Assembly: GCA_022702705.1 (NCBI GenBank)
Contig: CM040425.1
Location: forward strand, 8,634,001 to 8,698,000
Length of the DNA: 64,000 nucleotides
Source of the DNA: Papilionanthe hookeriana x Papilionanthe teres
Lineage: Eukaryota; Streptophyta; Magnoliopsida; Asparagales; Orchidaceae
Direction of reading: 5' to 3'
Position 1 is the stretch's first letter; the number at the start of each line of letters is the position of its first letter. Of this stretch, positions 21,761-33,163 are shown piece by piece. The position numbers and the translations under genes are program-made. The notes beneath the pieces were generated by a model that saw nothing but the letters and a program-made list of their open reading frames with translations, did no database searches and was not told where the DNA came from.

Positions 21761-22451
21761 TCCTAAAGTCCCAATTTATCATTAAACAATTCCAAATTAA
21801 GCCTCATGACAATTCTCACCAAAATAACAAAATTCCTAAAACCCATTTCTATGAAATCAAGCCAAGCCATCCTAAGCAATAGGCAAGCAATGAAGCCATG
21901 CATGAGCCACATGGAAGCCATGAGAGCCTCTTTACATGTCATCATGCCATTTCGGGCAAAAGAAGGAGGCTCTTTCCATAATATCCTAAAGTCATTAGCC
22001 TTAACCATGATTCCCCTTAACCCGAATTTAATCTAAATATTCTTAAAAAGAGACCTCACCACCTTTGACCAGCTAACCTAACTTATTCTCTCAGCCTAAA
22101 ACTAGTTCATGGGGAGGTGAACCCAACCCAAACACATGGGTTGACCCAAACCAAGCCAAAATAGCTATGCCACCATTCCATTTTGATCTAACCCCTTTAC
22201 ACATGGCAAAGCTCAATTGCCTACACTAAACCCCGACCACCGACTCACCCGAACCCGAGGGTGACCCGTTGCCACGCCCAGCCACCGGGCCGCCGGAAAA
22301 CACCATGGCCGAGACCTTGGGAGGAGCCAAATTTTGAAATTCCACCTTGCTGAGCTGCCTCACTCCAAATGGCCATTGCAGCTGTTCTTCTCCTCCCCAG
22401 AGCAGCTGATCCCAACCCCTAACTCCCCCTGGGAGGCCCTCCAGCCTCTCC

Positions 22452-22459
22452 TATTTAAA
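22452..22459 (+). promoter_or_regulatory. TATA-like box of the LTR promoter (3' LTR copy)
   Basis: TATTTAAA stands in an otherwise GC-rich segment. At the matching place in the element 2 LTR there is CATATAA (44783-44789). About 430 bp downstream in both copies is a donor-like AAAGGTAT. If used, U3 is about 2.4 kb and R/U5 nearly 4.9 kb. Confidence 0.5.
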
Positions 22460-22880
22460 CCCCACCTCTCTCGGCCATGAAGGGGCAGAACAAAAAAACC
22501 TTACTGAAACCCTGCCAAAATCATCCCAGACCACTCTCTACACATAGAGCACTTGATTCCCACTGGATTCCAGCCCCAATTCCCTCTAGCTGAGCTCAAT
22601 TTTGAGTTCAAATTTGAGCATAAAAACCAGGACACTTTACCACAGTGAGCCAATCCCCAAATTGATTGGCTCTACACCTTCACCAGACCAAGAGAAAAAG
22701 TTTACCAACAAAAGCCCCCTCTCCAGGCCAGCCATTGCTTCTAGCCTCCAAACTTTGTGATCGGCTGTGGGCACTTTCATACCCAGACAATTCACCAGGC
22801 CAAGGGACATCATCTGGAGCTTTCTTGGACCCAATTGAACGTGACACAACTCTTAGATCGAAGCTTCACTTCTCTGAGCA

Positions 22881-22889
22881 AAGGTATGG
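22881..22889 (+). promoter_or_regulatory. Candidate 5' splice donor in the LTR leader
   Basis: AAGGTATGG with GT at 22884-22885. The same place in the element 2 LTR has AAAGGTATT with GT at 45211-45212. Spacing from the TATA-like box is almost equal (432 and 428 bp). It could be the donor for a spliced RNA, for example to the acceptor before ORF3. No RNA evidence. Confidence 0.3.
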
Positions 22890-22989
22890 ACTCACTCTTC
22901 CTCCCGAGCTTCCAGAGATTCTCCATTTAATTTGAATCAATTTCAATGCATGTTTACCTTATGGATGTGTTCGTCTCTTCAAGACGAAT

Positions 22990-23270
22990 CCATAGAGCAT
23001 AAGAACTAAAAAATTCGTTGAGAATCAAGTGAGAAATTAGGGTTAGAAGGTCGACGGTCACGGGTTCACACCATTCGTAGACGATGACCAGGAGCCATCG
23101 GATCGCGCGTGTATCGAGCGGACGGTCAGGATCGCGCCAGACGGAGCAACGGGACATGAACCGCGGGCCGCGTGGCATCCCAGTCATATGGTGTCAAGAG
23201 GCGACGCGTGGAGCTTCGGAGGTGCCGAGGTTGAGTCAGCGCCGCGTGGATAAGTAGGAAAATAGGGTAT
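22990..23270. other. CpG-rich block in the LTR
   Basis: Dense CpG (for example GGATCGCGCGTGTATCGAG and GAACCGCGGGCCGCGTGG) in an otherwise AT-rich LTR. The equivalent at 45370-45590 keeps the word order, with fewer CpGs. Lies a few hundred bases after the presumed transcription start. Confidence 0.5.
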
Positions 23271-25009
23271 TTTTCTATTTATTTAATTACCAGAATTTCA
23301 AAAATTCATAACTTTGTGTAGAAAAATCATAAAAATAAAATAAAAATACCCTCTTGCACAGTGAACAGAGGAGAATAATGTGAAAAAGAAATCAATTAAT
23401 TTCATTAAGTATTTTAATTTTAATGATTTATTTACTCTCTGCATTGTTTTAATTCTCCATTTGCATAGGCAATTCACCATGGCATGAGACCGTAGGGCTT
23501 TTGAAGCCTCTGAACTTGGGAACATTCCCTGAATTTTTCAAGGTCAGAGGCCATCCCTATGAGAAGTTATTGATTTTCCAAGTTCATGTTACTATTTTGA
23601 GTATTTTAATTCCAATAATTAGCATCTTGAGAAATAAATTCTAGGAAAATTTGGTGATATTTCTTATGACTAGAGGAACCTAGGAAAAATAAGTTTTGAA
23701 TTAATTCACTTGGAACAACCCTAATTGGCCTAAATACCCAAAATTGAACATTAATTAATTAGGGTTAACCACACATCAAATTAACTTAAAAACAATTCTC
23801 CACTGTCCTCTAGGGATAGGAGAACACCACATAAAAATTTGAAACCAATTGGACTTGGTTTGATCCACCAAATGGGTTGATTAAACCCTCTTAAATAAAT
23901 TTGAACTTTAAAAATTGAAAACTCACAAAATACTTTTCAAAAATTCACAAAAATGGTTTTAGAGCTTCTCTCATATCAGAGGAACTTAGGAAAATTAAAA
24001 TTATAATTTTCTAAAAAAAGTTGATTTTTATCATTATTTTAATATTTTTAATAATTAAAAAAATAATAAAAATCATAAAAATATTAAAAATCACCAAAAT
24101 GTCACATTTTGAAATCTAATCATTTAGGAACAAACCAAATATTTTTCTTAAGTCCCTAGGGTAAGATATTGAATTTTAAAGGCTTAATGTAATTTTTAAT
24201 ATTAAAAAAATGTATTTTCCAACCTTTTCACTAAAATAATTCTAATAAATCAAAGAAAAATCAGAAAAATACAAAATTTATTTTTCTGAACTCCTTGAGG
24301 TCAGAGAGATCTAAGAAAAATATAAAATCCATTTTTCAACTTTAATTTTATTTTAAAATTAATTAATGATCCAAAATTCAAAATAATTCTAATAAATAAA
24401 ATATAATTCAAAAAATCACCAAAATTGGTCCAAATGGTCCTCTGGTCATTAGAAACATCCCATAATTTTCTTTAGAACAGAAACATTTCCTTGGTCATGT
24501 TATTGAATTTTCCTTGAAAACCCCTATTTTCTATTAAAAATAATTACATAAATAAATTAAATACAGAAAAATCACATTTTCTCCTCTAATGTCTTAATTG
24601 ACATGTGAGTAAGGTTGCATAAAAATTTCAAGTTCATTTGAGCTTAATTTAGTGAGTTATAGAATTATTAAGCTTGAAGGGCAAAAAGGTAATTAGGGCA
24701 AAAAGGTAATTAAAAATTTCAACCCTTAATTAAAATTTTAGGATTAATCAAAGGGGAGGGTAAAATATTTGATCCTAAACTGATTTTTGGATGATTGAAA
24801 CTTAAATGATTAAGGGTAGAAATCTACTAATCATTTCAAAAATAATTAAAATAAAACTTTAATTAATTAATTAATTGAAATTTTGGAAGAATAATAGAAA
24901 TTGGAATTATTAAAGTAGGGATATTATTTAAGAAGATATTTATTCTTTAATTTAAAAATCTCTAAATAAATCACTTCAATAATACTTAAGTCTTAATTAA
25001 AAAATTAAA

Positions 25010-25200
25010 AAAATAATCTCAATTAAATTAAAATTGAAATTAAATTAAATTAAATTAAAAGAAAAATAAATTGAGATCAAATTAAGTTAAATTAAACTAA
25101 ATTAAATCAAAATTAAATTAAATTAAATTAAATTAAATTAAATTAAATTAAGTTAAATTAACTTAAAATTAAATTAAATTAAAATCATTTAATATCAAAC
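25010..25200. repeat. AT-rich simple repeat, (AATTA)n-like, in the LTR
   Basis: Long run of imperfect TTAAA/AATTA pentamers in the most AT-rich part of the 3' LTR. The element 2 LTR lacks this expansion at the matching place, which explains part of the length difference between copies. Confidence 0.85.
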
Positions 25201-26460
25201 CTAAATAAAATCATTAAGAATTAAATCTAAAATGACTTGAACACTGTTCCAAACTTAAACTAACTTTTATAATTAAGTCAAAATTCAAATTAAATCATTT
25301 AAGTTTAAATTTAAATCATTAAAGTATTTAATAAGTTGATTTGCCCTTATAAAGCTTTTAGTATTATAACTTTTAAATGAGGTATCAAGTGAAGTGTTAC
25401 TTGACTCATGGGACATTCAAATGTCCTAGTTCACTGAGCAAGAGAACAAAACTTAAACTCCTGGATGATTAATTCACTTGCATAATTAAATTCTCTTGGA
25501 CTTAAAACAATTCTAGAGGTATTGAAAAGATGTTTAAGACTCGTCTTAAGCACTTCCTCAATATGATAGGATGTTTATAAGAATAATTGAATTTAATTGT
25601 TTCTTCGATGAAGAAAATCATCCTTAAACCAAAACACAAGAACCTAGACGTCATAGGAGATGACTAGCTATAGGATTAGGACTTTGGTAGACAACCAAAA
25701 ATCTTTCCCTTAGCTTTACCTAGGTACTTGTTGGAATATTTAAATGCCTTAACATGTGTTTTAAGTGCAGCTTGGGATGACGGGAAGACCCTCCAGGAAC
25801 GCTTTTATTTTATTGCAATTTACTTTATTGCAATTTACTTACATGCACTATATTTTACTTTTTTTGCATGATAAACAACTGTTGCATGAAAACTGAAACC
25901 TTTAGGATAGTCCCTGAACTGAAACCAAAACTAAATTAAAAATCACTGCAAGATAAAATTCATCGCCACAAGCATTTCGAATATAAAACAACTCAAAACT
26001 TAATCACAAAACGAACAACAAAACTACAATTGCAACTAAATTAAAACGTCTCGTTGAATGATCGGGAATACCTCGGATGATGTAATCCACGTGTTGCTAA
26101 CGGGATTTCCCAAGGTCTAAATGAAAGTGTGGAACTCATTTAATTGAGTTTAGCAAATTCATCTGGACTAAGTGAATTCAATGAAAATAACGGTGTCGGG
26201 ATGACGGAATCGTGGGATCTTAATCGGTTCTGTTTAAACAACTTTAAGATTTGTTTTGATTAAAATATTAAAAACACTTGGACTTCAAGATTTCTAAACC
26301 AAAACACTTTTCTCATCTCTTGATTTTTACCTTCTATAACTAAACCTCTCCAACAACAAGGAGCTTGGAGCACGGTGGGCAGCACAACCATCTTCGTCAG
26401 CAAAACTTGACTCTACATCAGCTAAACATTCCTAGAATTAAACAACAAAGCCATAGGAAT

Positions 26461-26629
26461 TCGAGGTAGTTTGCCTAGTGCAACATAAATCCTCAACTCT
26501 TCGTTAGGCATTTGCATGATCATGTTATGTAAATTAAGCCTTAACCGGTCTTAGGACTCTGAGGTAGTCGTTCGGTACGACATAAACCCTCACATCTTCA
26601 AGGTTATTTGTATGATTTTATCATACAAA
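26461..26629 (+). repeat. Twin hairpin units in the R/U5 part of the LTR (copy B)
   Basis: Counterpart of 925-1093. Stem-loops at 26511-26533 and 26607-26629. The GAGGTAGT-headed units also carry a smaller stem, GTCG...CGAC, in the second unit. Confidence 0.6.
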
Positions 26630-27367
26630 TATAAATCCAAATTAATTAAAATTGACAAGATTGAAATATCAGATAATATTAGGATTTTCTTAAATTCAAG
26701 CCAAACAAATAGGATAGTTGGGAAGTCACCGAGACTTGTCTCGAATCCGTGACATCCCCTACCTTTCGTTCCTTTGGACTCCTAAAATAAATTGTTCCAA
26801 ATTTTATCCATTCCCTATTGAAATTTCAAAAATCTAATCCTTTGAAAAACTTAAACTTTGAAATTCTTAAGAGCAAAACCACTGATCATTATCGAGAGTT
26901 ATCTTAAATGATTCATTTCATTTAAGATGTAATTAACTATAGGGGCTTGCCCTTATAGGGAACTTTAAGAACCCAGGTAATATAAACCCTGCTTAATTCC
27001 TTTATATTAAGCAGGGGAACTTGTCGGCTTATAAAATTGGTTCGCAAACCAAACGGATGTCACAATTCTTCTAGTTTATTTAATCGAGCCCCATCATCAA
27101 GCAGTGTATCTATTCTCCGGGATAGATATACAGTTTGTGGTGTGGTGCTCGTTTATATAAACTATTTGGGATGTGAGATCGGTTTGATTTCATATCTTAA
27201 AATTTTCAAACTTAAAATTATTTTCAAAATCAAATGATACTTTCTAAATTATATATATATATATATATATATATTTAAATTAAATTTAAAATCTAAAAAT
27301 TCGCTGATAATTTCTGTAGGCTACCTCTTTTCAAAAATACAACACTCAACCTAAAAATATGCCGACA

Positions 27368-28312
27368 AAAGTATGTTCATGAATGTTTTGAAATGTTTGA
27401 TATCAATGAAAAAGATGAATTTATGGTTCATCAATTGAAAAACCTCCTGAACTTGAGCTAAAAATGCTTCCTGATCATTTGAAGTATGTTTTTCTAGGTG
27501 AATTCTCAACCTTGCATGGCATAATTTCTTCTCAATTAACTGAAAAAGAAGAAGAGAGTTTGCTTGCAATTTTGAAGAAGCACAAGAAAGCCTTTGGATG
27601 GACAATTGCTGATATTAAAGGAATCAGTCCTTCAATTTATATGCATAGAATTCTTATGGAAGATAATTGCAAACCGCGAGCTGATCCCCAAAGGAGATTA
27701 AATCCTATCATGAAAGACGTTCTTAAGAAAGAAATTTTAAAATGGTTGGATGCTGGAATTATCTACCTTATTTCAGATAGTGCATGGGTTAGTTCTATTC
27801 ACTGTGTTCCTAAGAAAGGAGGAGTAACTGTAACTGTTAATGAAAAGAATGAAACGATACCAAAAAGACATGTTACAGGGTGGCGAATATGCATTGATTA
27901 TAGAAAATTAAACCTTGCCACAAGGAAAGATCGTTTTCCACTCGCTTTTCTGGATCAAATGTTGGATAGACTGGCTGGGCATAAATACTTTTGTTTTCTG
28001 GATGGATATACTTGTTACCACCAAATTTAAATTGCTCCTGAGGATCATGAGAAAACTACGTTTACCAGTCCTTATGGTACATTTGCTTTTAGAAGAATGC
28101 CCTTTGGTTTATGTAATGCCCCTGCTACATTTCAGAGATGTAAGATGGCTATTTTTTGTGATTTGATTGAAAAAGGGATTGAAGTTTTTATGGATGACTT
28201 TTCAGTGTTTGGAATTTCATTTGAATCATGTTTAAAACATCTATCTAAGTTTCTAAAATGCTGTGAAGAAACTAATTTGGTCCTTAATTGGGAAAATGTC
28301 AATTTATGGTAG
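27368..28312 (+). pseudogene. Athila A reverse transcriptase (broken)
   Basis: Athila RT remnant. HKKAFGWTIADIKGISPS leads in, then LKWLDAGIIYLISDS, HCVPKKGGVTV, GWRICIDYRKLN, FCFLDGYTCYHQI (the usual GYNQI is changed), FGLCNAPATFQRC and FMDDFSVFG with the catalytic aspartates intact. A TAA at 28028 and a shift near 28310 break it. The start is an insertion boundary, not a true start codon. Confidence 0.92.
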
Positions 28313-28321
28313 TAAGAGGAA

Positions 28322-28965
28322 TTGTTTTGGGACATCAGATTTCGGAAAAGTTTGGAGGTAGATCCCGCAAAAATTCAAGTTATATCTAATTTACCTCGCC
28401 TAACCAATGTAAGGGGAATTAGAAGTTTTTTAGGACATGCTGGATTCTATAGGCGTTACATCAAAGACTTTTCAAAGATTACAAAACCTTTATGTCATTT
28501 ACTGGAAAAGGATGCAATTTTTAATTTTAATGATGACTGCCGTAAAGCCTTTGAAACATTAAAAGAAAAATTAATCACTACACCTGTAATAATTTCACCA
28601 AATTGGGAAAAACCTTTAGAATTAATGTGTGATGCTAGTGATTATGCTATTGGTGCTGTTTTAGGTCAGAAATATGATAAAATTTTCAAAGTAATTTATT
28701 ATGCCAGTAAAACTCATAATGAAGCTCAAATTAATTATAACACTACTGAGAAAGAGTTATTAGCTATAGTATTTGCCTTTGATAAATTTTTATCACATTT
28801 AATTAGAACTAAATGTGTGGTGCTTACTGATCATTCTGCTATTAAATACTTAATGAAGAAAAATGATGCAAAATCGAGACTGATAAGATGGATTCTTATT
28901 TTGCAAGAATTTGATTTTGAGATAGTAGATAGGAAGGGCTCTGATAATTAAATTGTTGATCATTT
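28322..28965 (+). pseudogene. Athila A RT thumb and RNase H
   Basis: Continues pol: RSFLGHAGFYRRYIKDFSKI (connection), then RNase H with LMCDASDYAIGAVLGQ (D), NYTT-type segment TTEKELLAIVFAFDKF (E) and VLTDHSAIKYLM (D). Open from 28322 to 28951, then a stop where the family normally continues into a VADHLSRLE-like motif (seen as VDHLSRLE just after). Confidence 0.9.
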
Positions 28966-30323
28966 GTCCAGGCTTGAAATTGAAAAATCTCTCTATGATA
29001 TTGAAGAAATTAATGAACATTTTCCTGATGAAAAATTGTTCACTGTTAAAGAATGGCGTGTTCCGGGTATGCAGACATAGTAAATTTTATTGTTAGTAAT
29101 ATTATACCCTATGGTTTGACATACCAAGAATAAAAGAAATTTCTGTCTGATGCTAAGACTTATTTTTGGGATGACCCATTTTTATATAAACAAGGAAAGG
29201 ATCTTATAATTCGAAGATGTGTACCTTTGGAAGAGACTTATGAAACTATATAAAAATGTCATGATTCTAATTATGGGAGACATTTTGGAAGTGATAAATT
29301 GCCTATAGAATATTACAATCAGGATTTTATTGGCCTACAATTTTTAAGGATGTGAATGTTTATATTAAAAATTGTGATAAATGTCAGTGTGTAGGCAATA
29401 TTTCTAGAAGAAATGAGATGCCCCTCAATTATATGTTGGAAGTTAAAATATTAGATGTTTGGGGACTAGATTTTATGGGACCATTTACACCATCTTTCAG
29501 AAATGTTTCCAAATAGATTGAAGCTATTGCTTTACCTCGATGTGATGCTTAAAGTGTTACAAAGTTTTTAGAAAAGAATATATTTTACAGATTTGGAATA
29601 CCAAGAGTAATCATAACTGATGGGGGAAGTCATTTTAGAAATGCGATTATTGGGAAGTTAGCAAAGAAATATCATATTAATCATCGCATTGCTACTGCTT
29701 ATCATCCGCAGACAAGTGGTTTGGTTGAATTATCCAATCGTGAAATTAAAATAATATTGAAAAAAAGCTGTTAATCCAAATAGAAAGGATTGGTTAATCA
29801 AACTGAATTATGCTTTGTGGGCTTATAGGACTGCTTACAAAACACCTATAGGAATGTCCCCAAATAGGCTGATTTTTGGAAAAGCTTGTCATTTACCTTT
29901 TGAACTTGAGCATAAAGCATATTGAGCTATTAAAGAGTTCAATTATAATTTGAAAGATGCTGCTGAAAAGAGATTATTGCAATTGAATGAGCTTGAAGAA
30001 ATAAGGAACGAATCTTATGAAAATGCTAAGATTTATAAGGAAAAGATGAAGATATGGCATGATCGAAGATTCTTACTAAAAATCTTGTACCAGGATAAAA
30101 AGTTTTACTGTATAATGCTAGATTGAGAATGTTTTCTGGAAAACTTAAGTCCAGGTGGATGGGTCCATTTTTTGTGATAAAAGTTTATTCTTATGAAGCT
30201 GTAGATATTCAAGATCCTAAGACTGAAAAAATATTTAAAGTTAACATACATACACTTAAACCATATTTTTCAGTCAATAAATCTAAATCTGATAATAATT
30301 TGAGGTTGGGTCACTCAGAATGA
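28966..30323 (+). pseudogene. Athila A integrase (broken)
   Basis: Integrase read over several frames: CDKCQ zinc residues near 29375, VWGLDFMGPF (D), VIITDGGSHFRN (D), HPQTSGLVELSNREIK (E), WAYRTAYKTPIGMSP, and a C-terminal domain (GKLKSRWMGPFFVIKVYSY, FKVNIHTLKPYF) open at 30123-30323. Stops near 29080, 29252, 29515 and 29925 and at least one shift make it inactive. Confidence 0.9.
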
Positions 30324-30812
30324 GTTCTGGGTATGTCAGGCTGAAGACGTTAAAACAAGTGCTTTGTGGGAGGCAACCCATAATTATCGGTGTGCTTTGA
30401 TTTATGTTTGTTTTGTGTGCTTTGTTTGCTTTGTTTGGTTTGTTTTTATGTTTTTAGTGGTAATAATTTGGAGTTTTTAAACTATAGTAGAGTTTATTTG
30501 ACCTTAATTAATGATTTAGAGAAGTCAGAATGAAAATTTGGACACTTAGCGGACATTCGTGCTAAATTTAGCACTGGCGGCTAAGCGCCGACTAATTGGC
30601 GCTTAGGCGCCGCAGTTATAAAAAATGTGAAAAATGAGGTTCTAGAAGCCTAGATCGTGGGGGAGTAGTTTTGGAAGTTATTTTGGTGTTTTAAAACATC
30701 TTGAGGCAGTATTAGCACTTCCCAAGTCTATAAAAAGGACCTGATTTAAGAGAAACACTTGCCCCAAGTCCTATTTTCATTTTTGAGTCTTAAGAAGAGA
30801 GTTTTGAGTGCA
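30324..30812 (+). other. Non-coding spacer after Athila A integrase
   Basis: AT-rich, no gene. Contains the first of several GC-rich dyads (30571-30615, GGCGGCTAAGCGCCG and a GGCGCTTAGGCGCC-like arm), repeated later in this element. Confidence 0.6.
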
Positions 30813-31219
30813 TCATGTCTTCCTGAGAGAATGAGATGAAGAAGAAGTAAGATTTTGACAACAGTAAGTTCATTAGTGATAGTGCTAAAGAGTTCTTCAA
30901 TGGATATCTCTTTGTTAGTATTCAAGGGATTGCAGAAATGATTGCAAATATTGAAGCCCGAGTGACTTCAATGGAAGCAAAGATCAATGAAACTAACTTA
31001 CAGTTGGAGCACATGGTATGTCAACTCAAGATGCAATTCAGTCATTCAACGTACGTGGAAGAAGCAGATAAGGCGATGTTTCTGAAGAACAAATGGATTG
31101 AAGAAGAAGATGTAAGAATGAACAATTATCGCCCGTTTTATCAAATTTATATTCCAGAAGCGTCAAATGAGAATAATAGTGGTCCTAGATATAATCCGCC
31201 TAATGGAGAATGGAATTAA
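30813..31219 (+). pseudogene. Small post-integrase ORF of Athila A, coiled-coil, unknown function
   Basis: Candidate start ATG at 30813, soon broken by stops; open from 30938 (MIANIEARVTSMEAKINE) to 31219. Heptad-like hydrophobic spacing suggests a short coiled coil, followed by a Tyr/Pro/Asn-rich tail (FYQIYIPEAS, GPRYNPPNGEWN). Its tail is reminiscent of the C-terminus of the next ORF (PYVPSRDWNEQ), so it may be a partial duplicate. I do not recognise a family. Confidence 0.45.
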
Positions 31220-32016
31220 GAGTGCTTTGTTCTTATTTTTTTAGTGTTCTTATGTGTTATGTTTAGTGTTCATGTGTGTTATGTTTGGTGTGTTTAGTGT
31301 TTATATTTAAGTATTAACTAAGCCTGATGATGTGAAGGTTACATCCTAGAGATGTGTACTTATCAGTTTGAGATTAAAGTCTCTTGTATTTAGAGAATTT
31401 CATCTTTTATGTGTGGATAGAAATTCTAGAATTATATTAAGTGTTATGTTTATTTTAATATAAGTTTGTGTTTGTGTGAAATTTGTGTGGAATCAATGGA
31501 TATTAAATTTTGATTTGGAATATTGGAAGATTTATGTGGGGAGAAATAATTATTCAGGAGTAATTAAGGGTGATTAATATAGTGATTTAGTGCATATACC
31601 TTAATTGTGAATACATGGGTACTGGCGGCTAAGCGCCAGAGTGCCGGCGCTTAAGTGCCAAATTTCGAGGCTAAACGCCGAAGGGTTCGCGCTTAGGCAC
31701 CAGTTCGCGAAAATCGGTTTATCACGAAAGAGGAGCCTAGGGCATCATATTGTGGATCATTTAAGAGCCAATCTCAACAAAAATTGTTAGATTTGGATTC
31801 CTTGAAGTGAGAGCACTACTCCTAAGTAAAATTTTTTTATTTTTACCATGTATTTTGAGTACATTTTGGAAAATCTTAAAATCACTATTCATGGTAAAAA
31901 TTTGAGGAAAAACTTGAGAAATTGCTTGGATTTAGTGAAAATATCTTTTGGAAGATAATTTAGCAAGTTTAGTTTGATTTTGAAATTTATAGTGAATTTT
32001 TCGTGAATTTTTAGAG
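31220..32016 (+). other. Non-coding spacer between the Athila A post-integrase ORFs
   Basis: AT-rich with GT-rich words at the left. Contains the second, longest GC-rich dyad cluster (31621-31710). No gene seen. Confidence 0.6.
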
Positions 32017-33163
32017 ATGGCTCCAAAGTCAAAGCGTGCACGAGAAAAGACAACATTTGATTCTGACAAATTTGTTAGTATGAGGGTTGAGGAACGATAC
32101 GTCAGTGCATTAGAGTCACGTAAGTTGATTCCTGAGCATGTGTTTAGTAAACCATGAGAGGTGATTGAAGATATGATTGTTAGAAGGAACTGAGAGAAAT
32201 GTTGTTACTTCTCCGCTATTGCTGTTGTTTTTGTGGTTATAGAATTTTGTACAAATTTCCCTGCTACAGAAGAGAATCAAGTGATGGTTAGGAGGCATGA
32301 GGTCAACTTTTCTTCTAGAGTAATCAACACTCTTTATGGACTACCTCTTGACATGTTCTGTTTTTATTCTAAGTATCATCCTACGGAAGGAGAATTAGAT
32401 GAGATCATGGAATTTCTGACTGATGGAAGAGGATTATGGAAAATTACAAATAATAGAAGAGTGAACTTTCCTGCTTCCAAATTGAATGCCATTTCTAGGG
32501 CGTGACATTATTTTATCTCATCTAAATTGTTACATTCGAGTCATACTAACGAAGTAAGAGAGAAAGAGCTGTGTTGAACCATTGCATTCAGTAAGGGAAG
32601 CCTATTGACATTGAAGGTATAATTTATGATTGTGTTTTTGAACTGTGCTAGATCAACCACTACTGCAGGTATGGGATTTCCTTCCTTAATTCATTCATTA
32701 TGTGAACGATTTGGAGTGAAGTTTGAAACCTGGGAAGAGGTACATCAGCCATTAAGACCAATTACCAGTGTCAAAGTTGGTGCTTACACTGTACATTCAG
32801 AGTTTGATTGGAGAGGAGGATTTGGTAGGGCTTCTACTGCTTCTGTTTTGCTGCATCAACTTCTCGTGCTATTACTTCATGTGCTTCACCATCTACAGAT
32901 TCACAGACTAGTTTGTTAAGAAAGATTTTGAAGAAAGTGAGTTTTACTCGAGAGCATCTGAAAGATATGGATGATAAGATGGATAATGTGGAAAGATATA
33001 TTGTGAAACATGATGAGTATGAGGAGAGTTATCAACAATATTTGGATAGACTGATTAGAGGTGATCAGAGTGCTGAGATGCCCCTCATCCATTCTACATA
33101 CCTTATGTGCCATCTAGGGATTGGAACGAGCAGGATGATGATGATGATGAGGATGATGAGTAG
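32017..33163 (+). pseudogene. Athila A env-position ORF, 'putative plant transposon protein' type (broken)
   Basis: Starts MAPKSKRAREKTTFDSDKFV at 32017. The conserved family part is seen as EFCTNFPATEENQVMVRRHE, VNFSSRVINTLYGLP, then MGFPSLIHSLCERFGV. A coiled-coil segment follows (EHLKDMDDKMDNVERYIVK) and an acidic Asp/Glu tail ends at TAG 33161-33163. Proteins of this kind occur downstream of integrase in Athila elements; function unknown, and no transmembrane span is evident here. Stops near 32156, 32191 and 32503 plus shifts. Confidence 0.75.

Larger units (their letters stand above)
1..27367 (+). mobile_element. Tat/Ogre-type Ty3/gypsy retrotransposon carrying an AlkB ORF (element 1)
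   Basis: Nearly complete LTR retrotransposon; only the first part of its 5' LTR lies outside the window. Order seen: 5' LTR, PBS, pre-gag ORF1, gag, protease, RT, archaeal-type RNase H, integrase, ORF3 with AlkB domain, hairpin array, PPT, 3' LTR. RT-RNase H-integrase order is Ty3/gypsy; the second RNase H and the tRNA-Arg-like PBS point to the Tat/Ogre clade. The internal part is about 12.6 kb and the LTR 7.3 kb, so the full element would be about 27 kb without the nested LINE. Scattered stops and frameshifts make this copy non-autonomous. The two LTRs differ little (three differences in the first 120 or so aligned bases by eye), so it is fairly young. Confidence 0.93.
20081..27367 (+). repeat. 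3' LTR of element 1, about 7.3 kb
   Basis: Begins TGTTGACC after the PPT and ends CCGACA at 27367 where Athila sequence starts. Its last 1.8 kb matches the 5' LTR of element 1; the whole matches 43045-49477, the 5' LTR of element 2, which lacks about the first 250 bp. At 7287 bp it is exceptionally long. Sub-regions: G-poor U3 (20600-21760), a GC-rich promoter part with TATA at 22452, a CpG-rich block (22990-23270), a very AT-rich middle (23280-25330) and the twin hairpins near the end. No long conserved ORF; short sense and antisense frames around 22640-22940 are matched only by DNA homology. Confidence 0.92.

Noticed and set aside
22637..22935. Sense and antisense frames in the LTR, with a similar antisense frame at 44985-45242
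   Set aside because: Similarity follows the LTR alignment, gaps are not multiples of three, and no domain is recognised; non-coding is simpler.
32017..33163. Calling the Athila post-integrase ORF a true envelope protein
   Set aside because: It sits in the env position but shows plant transposon protein blocks and no clear signal peptide or transmembrane segment.
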